A stretch of 64,000 nucleotides of DNA from Marinoscillum pacificum (GTDB lineage: Bacteria; Bacteroidota; Bacteroidia; Cytophagales; Cyclobacteriaceae), in NCBI RefSeq assembly GCF_024714495.1, contig NZ_JAMZMJ010000001.1, forward strand, positions 1,240,001-1,304,000, given 5' to 3'. Positions 53,772-62,135 of this stretch are shown here, piece by piece; position 1 is the stretch's first letter, and the number at the start of each line of letters is the position of its first letter. Position numbers and translations under genes: made by a program. The notes beneath the pieces were generated by a model. The model was not told the DNA's origin, did no database searches, and worked only from the letters and a program-made list of their open reading frames with translations.

Positions 53772-56678
53772 CTAAGAGAAATAATCAGAAGGTTTTTTCC
53801 CAAACCTTTCTTGATAAAGTTTAGAAAAATAAGATGCTGACTCCAATCCAATCTCGTTGGTAATTTGAGCTAACTTGTCATACCTTCTAGAAACCAATAA
53901 TTCACGCGCATGCTGAAGCCGAATTTCACTAATCAATTTGGAAGGACTCAGGCCCACTGACTCAGCTGTTTTGCGATAAAGTTGTCGCTCACTTAAACCG
54001 AGATACATTGCCAATTGTGTGACATTTAACTTACGATCTCCAATATTGTTCTTCACGTAATCTCGAATGTTCAGGACCAACTGGTTTTCTTCTGTTAAAT
54101 CCTGATGCTCTTCTTCAAACTCCCTGGCCCATTTGATTCGCTCCCTCAGGTTATTAATGACATTAGATATCCGAATCAACAATTCTTCCACTTCAAATGG
54201 CTTGATAATGTAATCATCTACACCCAATCGCAAACCTTTGATCTTATCAGAGCTTTCTGCTACTGCGGTTAAGACAATTACAGGGATCTTTGAAAGTGCC
54301 ATATCAGACTGAATATTTTCCAACATGGTCCACCCATCCATCACAGGCATCATTACATCGGTTAGAATCAAATCCGGCTTTATCTGCTTTAGCAAATCCA
54401 ATGCCTGCTGTCCATCATCAGCTACGTGTAGCTCAAAATGATCCCCTAGTATGTCTGAGAGATATGCTTGCAGCAGTCTGTTGTCCTCCACAATCAATAT
54501 AGAGGTATCAGATGGCACTTTTAAAGTGTCTCTAAACTCAACAGATACATCAAGGGAACCAGAAACATCTGACGTGGTTATGTCATTTTGAACTGTAGGA
54601 ACAAGGTCAGATAAAGGAAGAACGACTTTTAGCAAAGCTCCACCATCTATATTGTTATTTGCAGAAATCTGCCCATTCATTTGCTCAATCAACTCGCGAG
54701 AGATTGCAAGACCCAGCCCTGATCCTTTTATACTATCATTATAACCTCCAACCTGATAGAATCGGTCAAAAATATAGGGCATGTCTGCATCAGGTATACC
54801 AGCACCATTGTCGGTTACCTTTAGAATTACTTGTGCTTCCTCTACTACCGTAATAACCTCAACTTCACCACCACTACCCACGAATTTGAAAGAATTGTAG
54901 ATGATGTTATTCAGCACTTTTTCAAACTGTGCTTCATCAATATCTACTACCGTTTGAGCAGAAATATCTGAAATATATTTCAAATCAATCTGATTGCTTT
55001 CTGCAAGTGAGGAGAATGCTGCTACAATTCTCGAAACCAATGGATCGAAATAGATCGGTTTGAGATTCACAACATTCTTTTTCAATTCCACCTTAGACAA
55101 ATCCAACAAATCGTTGACCAGTGATGTCATTTGTTTCACATTGCCTTTGATTTTATTAGCAGGCTCTACTGCTTCAGCAGACAACTTATTAATCCTCAGA
55201 ATGGCATCAGCATTGCCTTGAATCAAGGTAAGAGGCGTACGTAGCTCATGACTAATGTTGGCAAAGAATTGTGATTTCAGGTTATTGGTACGTTCCAGCT
55301 CATCATTTTGATGACTAATGGTTATCAACGCTTGTTCACGCTGCTCACCTAGATATTTTTTCTTTTGATACAGCCTGTAAATGACGATAAGTAAAATGGC
55401 CACAGCAATGAAACCAATTAAAAGAGAGTAAGTCAGCATACGCTGTAGCTTCAAACTTTTTCCTTGTGATGAATTTAGAGATGATAACTGATGATTCACA
55501 TATTTTGATCGATCCAAGGCATATTTAGACTCCAATCGTCCCATCTCCCGTTCTTTTTCAGCATTCATCAGACTATCAGCAGCTGCCTCATGCTTGACTT
55601 GATTTTCATAAGCCTTCCGATAATTTCCTACTTTGGCATATAATTCAGACAAATCCTGGGAAAGCGCTTCAATTTCGTTCAATAAATTTTGCTGCTCTGC
55701 TAGTATTAACCCTTTCTCTGCTAAAACTATCGCTTCGTTTGTCTTACCAATATCCGTAAGGCATCGAGAGTAATTCATATAATAAAGAACTTGACCGTAC
55801 GCATCGTTGGTTGCTTTGAAAAAATCAAAAGCACTATCCAGATAGATCATTGCCTCCTGATATTGCCCACTATGCTCAGCATTCATTCCCAGGTTTAACC
55901 TGGTAATTGCCATTCCAAAGTTGAACTCGAGTTGTTTAGCTAAGGTCAAACCTCTTCTAAAATAATATTCAGCACTATCAAATTGATCCAGGTAAGAATA
56001 AGCTAAACCGATATTGTTATCAATCTGAATCAACCTATTGGTCGAGCTGTTTTTAGCGAAAATAGCATGGGCTAATTTGTTATAATCAAGAGCCATTTGA
56101 CTGTTCTCAATGGAACTATATAGCACTCCAAACTTGATATAAACCATACCTTTTAAGGAGTCATCATCAAGTTCTTCCGCTATTTTCAATGCTTCTTGAA
56201 AGAAAGACAAACCTTCAGTATACAAACCGGCATGTTCATGAACCTCACCAAGATTAATGTAAGCATTGAATGTAGCATAGTCATCTTCTACTTCCTGGGC
56301 GTACTGTAGCATCTGATCTGCAATGACAAAAGCAGAATCAAACTCTTGCTGTCGAAAGAAATAAGTATATCGCGCTCCAAAAAGACTAAATCTCGAAGAA
56401 TCTGCATAACTCTCCCAGTCCAACTGCAGCTGATCTAGAATATTTGGTATTGGTGCTAATCTTCCCTCATCGAGCAAATCAGCAATAAATACCAGGTATA
56501 ATTGAAGTCGTTCATTACTGCTTAACCCATGTTGTATACTTTCAATGTAGAGCTGTGCGGAATCAGGACTGGATTTTACGAATTGCTTAACAATCTGAAT
56601 TTCCTCAGGAGATTGGGCTGTGGAGGTTAAACACCAACCAACTAGTGTGAACAATAAAAAAGTCCGGATACGATTCAA
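53772..56678 (-). CDS. Hybrid sensor: TPR, histidine kinase, receiver and AraC HTH (second copy type)
   Basis: This 968-residue protein has the same plan as the one at 48883-51624: signal peptide (about 1-21, ending STAQS), TPR-like repeats (about 50-390) and a membrane helix (LLIGFIAVAILLIVIYRLY). HisKA follows with FANISHELRTPLTLIQG, HATPase with NIIYNSFKF, DNGAGIP and GSGLGLAIS, a receiver with LILTDVMMPVMDGW and an AraC HTH ending in SKLYQERFGKKPSDY. It starts at TTG. It directly precedes the aminotransferase-tyrA pair on the same strand, with at most 17 nt between. A terminator-like hairpin sits about 115 nt upstream of its start. Confidence 0.93.
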   Translation of the reverse strand: MNRIRTFLLFTLVGWCLTSTAQSPEEIQIVKQFVKSSPDSAQLYIESIQHGLSSNERLQLYLVFIADLLDEGRLAPIPNILDQLQLDWESYADSSRFSLFGARYTYFFRQQEFDSAFVIADQMLQYAQEVEDDYATFNAYINLGEVHEHAGLYTEGLSFFQEALKIAEELDDDSLKGMVYIKFGVLYSSIENSQMALDYNKLAHAIFAKNSSTNRLIQIDNNIGLAYSYLDQFDSAEYYFRRGLTLAKQLEFNFGMAITRLNLGMNAEHSGQYQEAMIYLDSAFDFFKATNDAYGQVLYYMNYSRCLTDIGKTNEAIVLAEKGLILAEQQNLLNEIEALSQDLSELYAKVGNYRKAYENQVKHEAAADSLMNAEKEREMGRLESKYALDRSKYVNHQLSSLNSSQGKSLKLQRMLTYSLLIGFIAVAILLIVIYRLYQKKKYLGEQREQALITISHQNDELERTNNLKSQFFANISHELRTPLTLIQGNADAILRINKLSAEAVEPANKIKGNVKQMTSLVNDLLDLSKVELKKNVVNLKPIYFDPLVSRIVAAFSSLAESNQIDLKYISDISAQTVVDIDEAQFEKVLNNIIYNSFKFVGSGGEVEVITVVEEAQVILKVTDNGAGIPDADMPYIFDRFYQVGGYNDSIKGSGLGLAISRELIEQMNGQISANNNIDGGALLKVVLPLSDLVPTVQNDITTSDVSGSLDVSVEFRDTLKVPSDTSILIVEDNRLLQAYLSDILGDHFELHVADDGQQALDLLKQIKPDLILTDVMMPVMDGWTMLENIQSDMALSKIPVIVLTAVAESSDKIKGLRLGVDDYIIKPFEVEELLIRISNVINNLRERIKWAREFEEEHQDLTEENQLVLNIRDYVKNNIGDRKLNVTQLAMYLGLSERQLYRKTAESVGLSPSKLISEIRLQHARELLVSRRYDKLAQITNEIGLESASYFSKLYQERFGKKPSDYFS

Positions 56679-56792
56679 CTAATTGCGTTTAGTAAAGCTT
56701 TTTGCCAAATTCTATAATTTTAGTGAGGCGACAAAGAAGAAGAACAGGTATTCAACTAAAATCAGAAATATTATTGATTCGTGGCAGGTCTC

Positions 56793-56822
56793 AAAAAAAA
56801 ACATCCCGCAAAAGCGGGATGT
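56793..56822 (-). terminator. Orphan rho-independent terminator (attenuator or sRNA end)
   Basis: A perfect 9-bp stem, ACATCCCGC/GCGGGATGT, with a TTTT loop on the minus strand is followed by nine T residues. No minus-strand gene lies upstream of it in this gap. It should therefore end either a small RNA or a leader transcript of the downstream kinase gene. Confidence 0.85.
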
Positions 56823-57112
56823 CACCTACAAAATTGTTTAAACCAATGTTAACCTAATTCAAAAAAATTGACTGCACAACTTCATAGATTATTTTTAATG
56901 TTTAAAACATTTCTAATCTCTAATACCCTACGAAATAAATTACGATTTGTTGTATTGGCGTACAACATTCATTGATTTTGTAAATCTAAACTACTTCTAA
57001 CAACTGCTAAAGTAAATTTTACAATTTGGGATTAAATAATTGTGAAAGGTTCATTTCCCTGATAAACCATTGTCATCCGATTGACAAATCCATAGAAAGT
57101 CATTGATTCTTC

Positions 57113-57120
57113 TAACTTTG
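57113..57120 (+). promoter_or_regulatory. Candidate -7 element for the cystathionine gamma-synthase gene
   Basis: TAACTTTG matches TAnnTTTG exactly. It lies 135 nt before the ATG, implying a leader of about 130 nt. No TTTG is found at the usual upstream distance. Confidence 0.4.
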
Positions 57121-57255
57121 CTCTACCTCAATACGTAACGAGGATTGAATAACATTAAATGAATGGAGCATCATCATTTGATACCGGTTTTATGTTGATC
57201 GGTTGTTGAATGTTTTTGTGAATTTCATATGACCGATAAAAGATAAACCTTACAC

Positions 57256-58395
57256 ATGAAATTCGGGACTAAAGCAATACACGCTGGGCAACATCCAGAT
57301 CCTTCTACAGGAGCCATCATGACTCCAATTTATCAGACTTCCACATTTGCTCAGGAATCACCTGGTAAGCATAAAGGATATGAATATGCACGAACACAAA
57401 ACCCAACCAGATCTGCGTTAGAAGCTAACCTGGCAGCATTGGAAAATGCTGCGTATGGTAGATGCTTCAGCTCTGGCATGGGGGCAACCGATGCTATTTT
57501 GAAGATGTTCAACCCTGGCGATGAAATAGTGAGCACCAATGACCTTTATGGAGGAACTTATCGAATCTTCACCAAAATCTATGAGCGCTATGGACTGAAG
57601 TTCAAGTTCGTAGATATGAAAGATTTAGAGGCTGTGAAAGGTGCAATTTCACCACAAACAAAGTTGGTTTGGGTAGAGACACCTACCAACCCAATGATGA
57701 ACATTGTGGATATTGAAGCAATCGTTCAAATCTCTAAAGCAGCTAATGCTTTAACGGTTGTAGACAATACATTTGCTAGCCCTTACCTCCAGAACCCAAT
57801 AGATTTAGGTGCTGATATAGTAATGCACTCGGTAACCAAATACATTGCTGGCCATTCAGATGTTGTAATGGGGTTTGTGGGAACAAGTAGTAAAGAAATA
57901 GATGATCAAATTGGATTCATTCAGAACTCTTCCGGCGCAATCCCTGGACCACAAGATAGCTTCCTGGTACTTAGAGGTATCAAAACACTTCACGTAAGAA
58001 TGGATCGTCACTGTGATAATGGCGAAAAGGTTGCAAGGTTCTTAAAAGACCATCCAAAGGTGGAGAAAGTCTATTGGCCTGGATTTGAGGATCATCCAAA
58101 TCATGAAGTGGCAAAAAAACAAATGAAGCGATTCGGTGGTATGTTGTCATTTATTTTAAAAGATGACAATCAAGAAGCTGCCTTCAAAGTGTTAGAACAG
58201 CTCAGAGTATTCACATTAGCAGAATCTCTTGGTGGCGTAGAGTCTCTTGCGGGACACCCTGCAAGTATGACACATGCTAGTATACCAAAAGAACAACGCC
58301 TTGAAGCAGGATTGACCGATTCACTAATTCGATTATCAGTTGGAATAGAAGATTCCGACGACCTAATAGAAGACTTAAAACAAGCAATTGGATAA
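57256..58395 (+). CDS. metB: Cystathionine gamma-synthase/lyase family PLP enzyme
   Basis: This 379-residue transsulfuration enzyme has the Cys/Met metabolism PLP fold: GTKAIHAGQHPDP at the start, YEYARTQNPTR near 42, SSGMGATDAIL near 73, VDNTFASPYLQNP near 172 and the PLP lysine in SVTKYIAGHSDV near 197. The C-terminal SLGGVESLAGHPASMTH is typical of gamma-synthases and lyases. Synthase (methionine synthesis) and lyase (cysteine from cystathionine) cannot be told apart by eye. A terminator follows closely. Confidence 0.93.
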   Translation: MKFGTKAIHAGQHPDPSTGAIMTPIYQTSTFAQESPGKHKGYEYARTQNPTRSALEANLAALENAAYGRCFSSGMGATDAILKMFNPGDEIVSTNDLYGGTYRIFTKIYERYGLKFKFVDMKDLEAVKGAISPQTKLVWVETPTNPMMNIVDIEAIVQISKAANALTVVDNTFASPYLQNPIDLGADIVMHSVTKYIAGHSDVVMGFVGTSSKEIDDQIGFIQNSSGAIPGPQDSFLVLRGIKTLHVRMDRHCDNGEKVARFLKDHPKVEKVYWPGFEDHPNHEVAKKQMKRFGGMLSFILKDDNQEAAFKVLEQLRVFTLAESLGGVESLAGHPASMTHASIPKEQRLEAGLTDSLIRLSVGIEDSDDLIEDLKQAIG

Positions 58396-58399
58396 TCTA

Positions 58400-58424
58400 A
58401 AAGCCGCCTCGAGCGGCTTTTTTT
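58400..58424 (+). terminator. Rho-independent terminator
   Basis: The stem AAAGCCGC/GCGGCTTT with a 5-nt loop is followed by a run of T. It lies 4 nt after the cystathionine enzyme stop. Confidence 0.92.
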
Positions 58425-58445
58425 ATTTCAAATAACGTAACAAAT

Positions 58446-58895
58446 ATGACTACATCAGCTCTCACAGAATTGTTTGTCCGAGATTTAAACAGACTCGTCA
58501 CAGAATTAGAACAATACCCAACAGAAGATCAAATCTGGCTTCTTCCTACAGGCATCAACAACTCGGCGGGCACTTTGGCCCTCCACTTAGTTGGTAATCT
58601 TCAACACTTCATTGGAGCAGTACTTGGTGACACTGGATATGTAAGAGATCGTGAAGCTGAATTCAATGATCGTAATGTTCCGGCGCACCAATTAATTCAA
58701 TCAATAAATTCGACTATTGAGATCATTGATACCGTTTTAGGTAAACTAAGTTCTGAAAGCTTGCAATCTAAATACCCCTTAGAAGTCTTCGGAGAGCCTA
58801 TTTCCACCATAAAATTCTTAATTCACTTACAAGGCCATCTCAATTATCACCTAGGACAAGTCAATTACCATAGAAGATTGCTCGCTCACTCCTAG
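58446..58895 (+). CDS. DinB-like (DUF1572/YfiT type) protein
   Basis: This 149-residue protein has the four-helix DinB-like pattern. The metal-ligand histidines are probably in ALHLVGNLQHF (about 46-56) and in HLQGHLNYHLGQVNYH (about 128-143), the usual positions in the superfamily. Members include thiol transferases (bacillithiol S-transferase, mycothiol-dependent enzymes) and many of unknown role. No signal peptide is present. It lies 51 nt after the preceding gene but beyond a terminator. Confidence 0.88.
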   Translation: MTTSALTELFVRDLNRLVTELEQYPTEDQIWLLPTGINNSAGTLALHLVGNLQHFIGAVLGDTGYVRDREAEFNDRNVPAHQLIQSINSTIEIIDTVLGKLSSESLQSKYPLEVFGEPISTIKFLIHLQGHLNYHLGQVNYHRRLLAHS

Positions 58896-59047
58896 TTATT
58901 GCCTAATTGTTAAGAATTCTTCTATATTTCCATATCACCAACCAACCCTTTTCATGCAACCATGAAAAATTCACATTTTTCACCGAGCATCAACCCTCAT
59001 GTGATTATGAATTTTTATTGAATGTAGGAAGAGTATAATAGCAACCA

Positions 59048-61390
59048 TTGAAAAACCTAATTTCTAAACTTCTAGGTCAAGAGACAAAGCCTAGAGAAAA
59101 CGTCCATTCGGAAGTGGTAAGTTTCTTAGTTGAATTTGATCAGCTAAGAAAAGAGGTCTATTGGGGAGAAAATCTGGAAAGCAAATTTCAGTTGATCATC
59201 AATAAAGCAGATGATGAAAGATGGAAATTTCTACCGGGTTTGTACCTCCTTCATGAGCGCGCCTTAAGTACCCGATCTGATAACCCTAATAAATTCAAAG
59301 AATTATACCGTAGGCATTTTAGGATCAAATATCCAGCTCTTGCCAATTCGGAATTATTTAAGTTAATCTTTGAATCCGGGAATAATCAGGAGAAGATCAT
59401 GAGTCATTTACTCATGGATCACATCTGCACCGAATTTGCGGACATAACTGAAAAACACCTAGATGCATGTGAAAAATATCATTCAAAAATTGATTTAACA
59501 TTTAATCTATTTGATGAAAGTCAGCTTAGCAAATCAGATCTTCGATCAACCATAAAATATGAAGTTTCTCAAGTCTATGATATCATTCAAGACATCATAG
59601 GTGAGAAACAAACCAAATCGCTATTCCAGAGCTCATATGGTTTGATGGCCGAAAACTATGGACTACTTCCCTCCTTCTCTTTTATAGTCTCCATACTACC
59701 TGAATCAGCTCTAACTGAGCAGCAGCTCAGTATGCTCAGCAGAACTCAAATAGAAACTGTGCTAATTGAGAAGACTAGCAAATTGGAAGAAGCTAATGCC
59801 AGACTTCTTAGTGAGATAGAAGCAAAGGAGAAAATCCAAAGAGCCAATGAAGAAAACGTAGATCGACTAAATCGCATCATTGAAAATGCGATGGATGCAG
59901 TGGTTCTAATGGATAGCAGTGGTCGAATTACGTTTTGGAACAATCAAGCGGAAACCATCTTCAAGTGGAAGTCCGAAGAAGTGATTGGCAAGTCTCTAGC
60001 AGAGTGTATCGTCCCAGAAGACAAACGTGAGGAGCACGAAAGAGGACTAAACTATTATTTAAAAGTTGGCCGACATAAGTTTCTCAATAGAAGAATAGAA
60101 GATGTTGGAATAACCAAACATGGAAATTTGGTTCCATTAGAACTTTCCATAGTTGCCAACAAAGTAGATGGGGAAGTCATTTTCACCTCCTTCATACGAG
60201 ATATTTCTGATAGGAAACGCTATGAAGATGAATTGATGAATGCCAAAGAAAAGGCAGAGCAAGCATCCAAAAGCAAGGCAGACTTCCTTTCCACCATGAG
60301 TCATGAAATCCGCACACCAATGAACGGACTTAGCGGAACTATTGACTACCTCCTGGAAGAAAACCCAAGAGAAGATCAGATTGACTCATTGAAACTAATG
60401 CGTCACTCATGTGAAAGCTTACTGGTTATCTTGAATGACATCTTGGACCTTTCAAAAATTGAGGAAGGACATGTAGAGTTTGACAACAGAGAGTTTTCTC
60501 TAAGAGAAGTTTGTCAACACATCGTTTCCACCTATACCCAACGGGCAGAACGAAAATCGATCAGACTTAACCTTGACCTCAATGACAAAATACCAGATCT
60601 ATTAATTGGGGATCCGGTTCGGCTTAGTCAGATATTGAACAACCTTGTTAGTAATGCGATCAAATTTACACTTCATGGCCAGGTAGAGCTTAAAGTAGAG
60701 CTACTTGATGAATCCTTATCGAAAGCTAAGCTTAAACTCACCGTTAAGGATACCGGAATTGGAATTGCGAAAGGGAATATTGATAAAATCTTTGATCGGT
60801 TTACGCAGGTTCACGATCAATCCCACAACACCCTATCTGGAACGGGACTTGGCTTGTCCATATCCAAGAAACTCCTTCAACTGGTAGGAAGTGATCTGGT
60901 AGCTGAAAGTGAACTAGGTACAGGGTCAACATTCTATTTTGAAGTCGTATTTAACAAAGCTGAAGTCAAAAACACTAACGTCAATGATCAGAAAGGTGAA
61001 GCAACTCAACTGGATGGAACGAAAATCCTATTAGTTGAAGACAACCAGATCAATCAGATTGTTGCTGCTAAGTTCTTGAAAAAATGGAACTGTGAAGTAG
61101 CCTTTGCTGATAATGGTGAACAAGCTCTTGATCAAGTGATGATGAATCCGTTTGACTTGATCCTAATGGACATCCAAATGCCGATTATGAATGGATATCA
61201 GGCAGCAGAAGCAATCAGACAAATGCCAGGTGATGTGAAACATATTCCAATAATCGCTTTAACTGCTGATGTATTACCAGAAGTAAGAGAAGAAGCCCTA
61301 AGAGTAGGAATGAATGACCTAATGACAAAACCATTTAACGCAGACCAACTCCACAAAATCATAGTAGAGTATATCAATAAAGAGCAATAA
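59048..61390 (+). CDS. Cytoplasmic hybrid histidine kinase with PAS and receiver domains
   Basis: This 780-residue protein starts at TTG and has no signal peptide or membrane helix, so it should sense a cytoplasmic cue. Residues 1-240 form an alpha-helical domain I do not recognise. A coiled coil (about 245-280) leads to a PAS domain (about 275-395). HisKA follows with FLSTMSHEIRTPMNG (about 415), then HATPase with NNLVSNAIKF, DTGIGIA and GTGLGLSIS, and a receiver with the phospho-acceptor in LILMDIQMPIMNGY (about Asp705). No DNA-binding output is present, so a separate phosphotransfer partner is needed. It ends next to a bidirectional terminator. Confidence 0.92.
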   Translation: MKNLISKLLGQETKPRENVHSEVVSFLVEFDQLRKEVYWGENLESKFQLIINKADDERWKFLPGLYLLHERALSTRSDNPNKFKELYRRHFRIKYPALANSELFKLIFESGNNQEKIMSHLLMDHICTEFADITEKHLDACEKYHSKIDLTFNLFDESQLSKSDLRSTIKYEVSQVYDIIQDIIGEKQTKSLFQSSYGLMAENYGLLPSFSFIVSILPESALTEQQLSMLSRTQIETVLIEKTSKLEEANARLLSEIEAKEKIQRANEENVDRLNRIIENAMDAVVLMDSSGRITFWNNQAETIFKWKSEEVIGKSLAECIVPEDKREEHERGLNYYLKVGRHKFLNRRIEDVGITKHGNLVPLELSIVANKVDGEVIFTSFIRDISDRKRYEDELMNAKEKAEQASKSKADFLSTMSHEIRTPMNGLSGTIDYLLEENPREDQIDSLKLMRHSCESLLVILNDILDLSKIEEGHVEFDNREFSLREVCQHIVSTYTQRAERKSIRLNLDLNDKIPDLLIGDPVRLSQILNNLVSNAIKFTLHGQVELKVELLDESLSKAKLKLTVKDTGIGIAKGNIDKIFDRFTQVHDQSHNTLSGTGLGLSISKKLLQLVGSDLVAESELGTGSTFYFEVVFNKAEVKNTNVNDQKGEATQLDGTKILLVEDNQINQIVAAKFLKKWNCEVAFADNGEQALDQVMMNPFDLILMDIQMPIMNGYQAAEAIRQMPGDVKHIPIIALTADVLPEVREEALRVGMNDLMTKPFNADQLHKIIVEYINKEQ

Positions 61391-61393
61391 AAA

Positions 61394-61419
61394 AACTCCT
61401 TCATAGAAATGAAGGAGTT
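61394..61419. terminator. Bidirectional terminator
   Basis: A perfect 10-bp stem, AACTCCTTCA/TGAAGGAGTT, with a 6-nt loop has seven A residues on its left flank, a U tract for the minus strand. A weaker T-rich run lies on the right for the plus strand. It separates the hybrid kinase from the convergent small gene. Confidence 0.88.
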
Positions 61420-61444
61420 CTTATATTCTTTTCAGTGTGTTAGC

Positions 61445-61741
61445 TTAGGCGCTTTTCACATTTAAGGTCTTTACTACATCAACTGGACCGAAAATTTTTC
61501 TCTCAACGATCGTCTTTTTTCCTTTAATAAGTTCTATTTCCGTATTCGGAAAACCCAACGTAGTATGTTTTTTCACTACTTTATGGTAAAACATAGAAGC
61601 CTGATCATACTCCCCTTTACCAAAATCATGTCGGTGTTCAAACTTCTTAACAGGAGTTCCAGGAATTACATGGTACATATTCACAATTACCGAGTATTTC
61701 GGCTGAAACATTCTGATAATACCTGCTAGCGGATTTTTCAT
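61445..61741 (-). CDS. Hypothetical protein, 98 residues
   Basis: This short basic protein has no signal peptide or membrane helix. Visible segments are MFQPKYSVIVNMYHVIPG, FEHRHDFGKGEYDQASMFYHK and LGFPNTEIELIKGKKTIVERK, which suggest a small alpha/beta fold. I do not recognise a family. It ends 25 nt before a strong terminator. A terminator-tipped RNA-like element lies 90-225 nt upstream on the same strand and might control it. The regular amino-acid composition and flanking terminator support a real gene. Confidence 0.8.
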   Translation of the reverse strand: MKNPLAGIIRMFQPKYSVIVNMYHVIPGTPVKKFEHRHDFGKGEYDQASMFYHKVVKKHTTLGFPNTEIELIKGKKTIVERKIFGPVDVVKTLNVKSA

Positions 61742-61830
61742 ATTCTAACCTATTCGATTATTCAAGTACCAAGTTTAATAAAATGAGTAATCAAAAGAAA
61801 TATTTTTTAACTCATTCTCCATTTTAGAGC

Positions 61831-61861
61831 AAAAAAAAGAGCGCTGGTAAATACCATGCGC
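61831..61861 (-). terminator. Rho-independent terminator of the candidate RNA
   Basis: On the minus strand a stem of nine pairs with one bulge (GCGC-A-TGGTA with TACCA-GCGC) is followed by a T tract at 61831-61838. Confidence 0.85.
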
Positions 61862-61966
61862 CCTCCGTCATGTGCAGAAATACTGCTTAATCTTAGCGGA
61901 TTAGAGATACCAATCCCATCACCTTTTCAGGTTTAGAATAGGCTACTCACCGATAATTTCAACCCG
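61831..61966 (-). ncRNA. Candidate structured RNA ending in a terminator
   Basis: On the minus strand a roughly 135-nt segment contains several small hairpins: ACCT-GAAA-AGGT with a GNRA tetraloop, GGATT/AATCC, and GCAG-TATTT-CTGC inside TCCG/CGGA. It ends in a clear terminator, GCGC(A)TGGTA/TACCAGCGC, followed by TCTTTTTTTT. It lies between ftsZ and the 98-residue gene on the same strand. It could be a small RNA, a leader riboswitch of the small gene or an ftsZ 3' UTR product. GGTGAG and ACCTGA faintly recall the TPP riboswitch, but the rest does not match. Confidence 0.5.
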
Positions 61967-61967
61967 G

Positions 61968-62120
61968 ATTATTCAATAGAATACTTCAGAATAGTAGACC
62001 TGATTTTCTATTGAATAATGACGAAATAATTCTTTATTCTAGAATTATTTGTCAGGGTAACCCTGACAAAGCAAAGCTTTCGTCAGCCCTCTGGGCAAAT
62101 TATGCTCTTTGCATAATTTG
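61968..62120. repeat. Cluster of consecutive hairpins downstream of ftsZ
   Basis: Six dyads lie in a row. The first has a perfect 14-bp stem (61968-61981 with 62006-62019). Next are AATAATTCT/AGAATTATT (62025-62049), TGTCAGGGT-A-ACCCTGACA (62050-62068), AAAGC/GCTTT (62068-62080), GCCC/GGGC (62086-62096) and a 10-bp stem CAAATTATGC/GCATAATTTG (62096-62120). None has a U tract. The cluster starts 15 nt after the ftsZ stop. Confidence 0.7.
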
Positions 62121-62135
62121 GGTCAACTCAGTGAA

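Larger units (their letters stand above)
56679..57255. other. 577-nt intergenic region with a minus-strand terminator
   Basis: This divergent gap precedes the minus-strand kinase gene and the plus-strand cystathionine enzyme gene. It holds a strong minus-strand terminator (56793-56822) with no annotated gene before it, and a plus-strand -7 box at 57113-57120. The rest is AT-rich without a convincing reading frame. Confidence 0.5.

Noticed and set aside
61831-61966. TPP riboswitch
   Set aside because: GGTGAG and ACCTGA resemble conserved TPP pieces, but the other core segments are missing and no thiamine gene is nearby.
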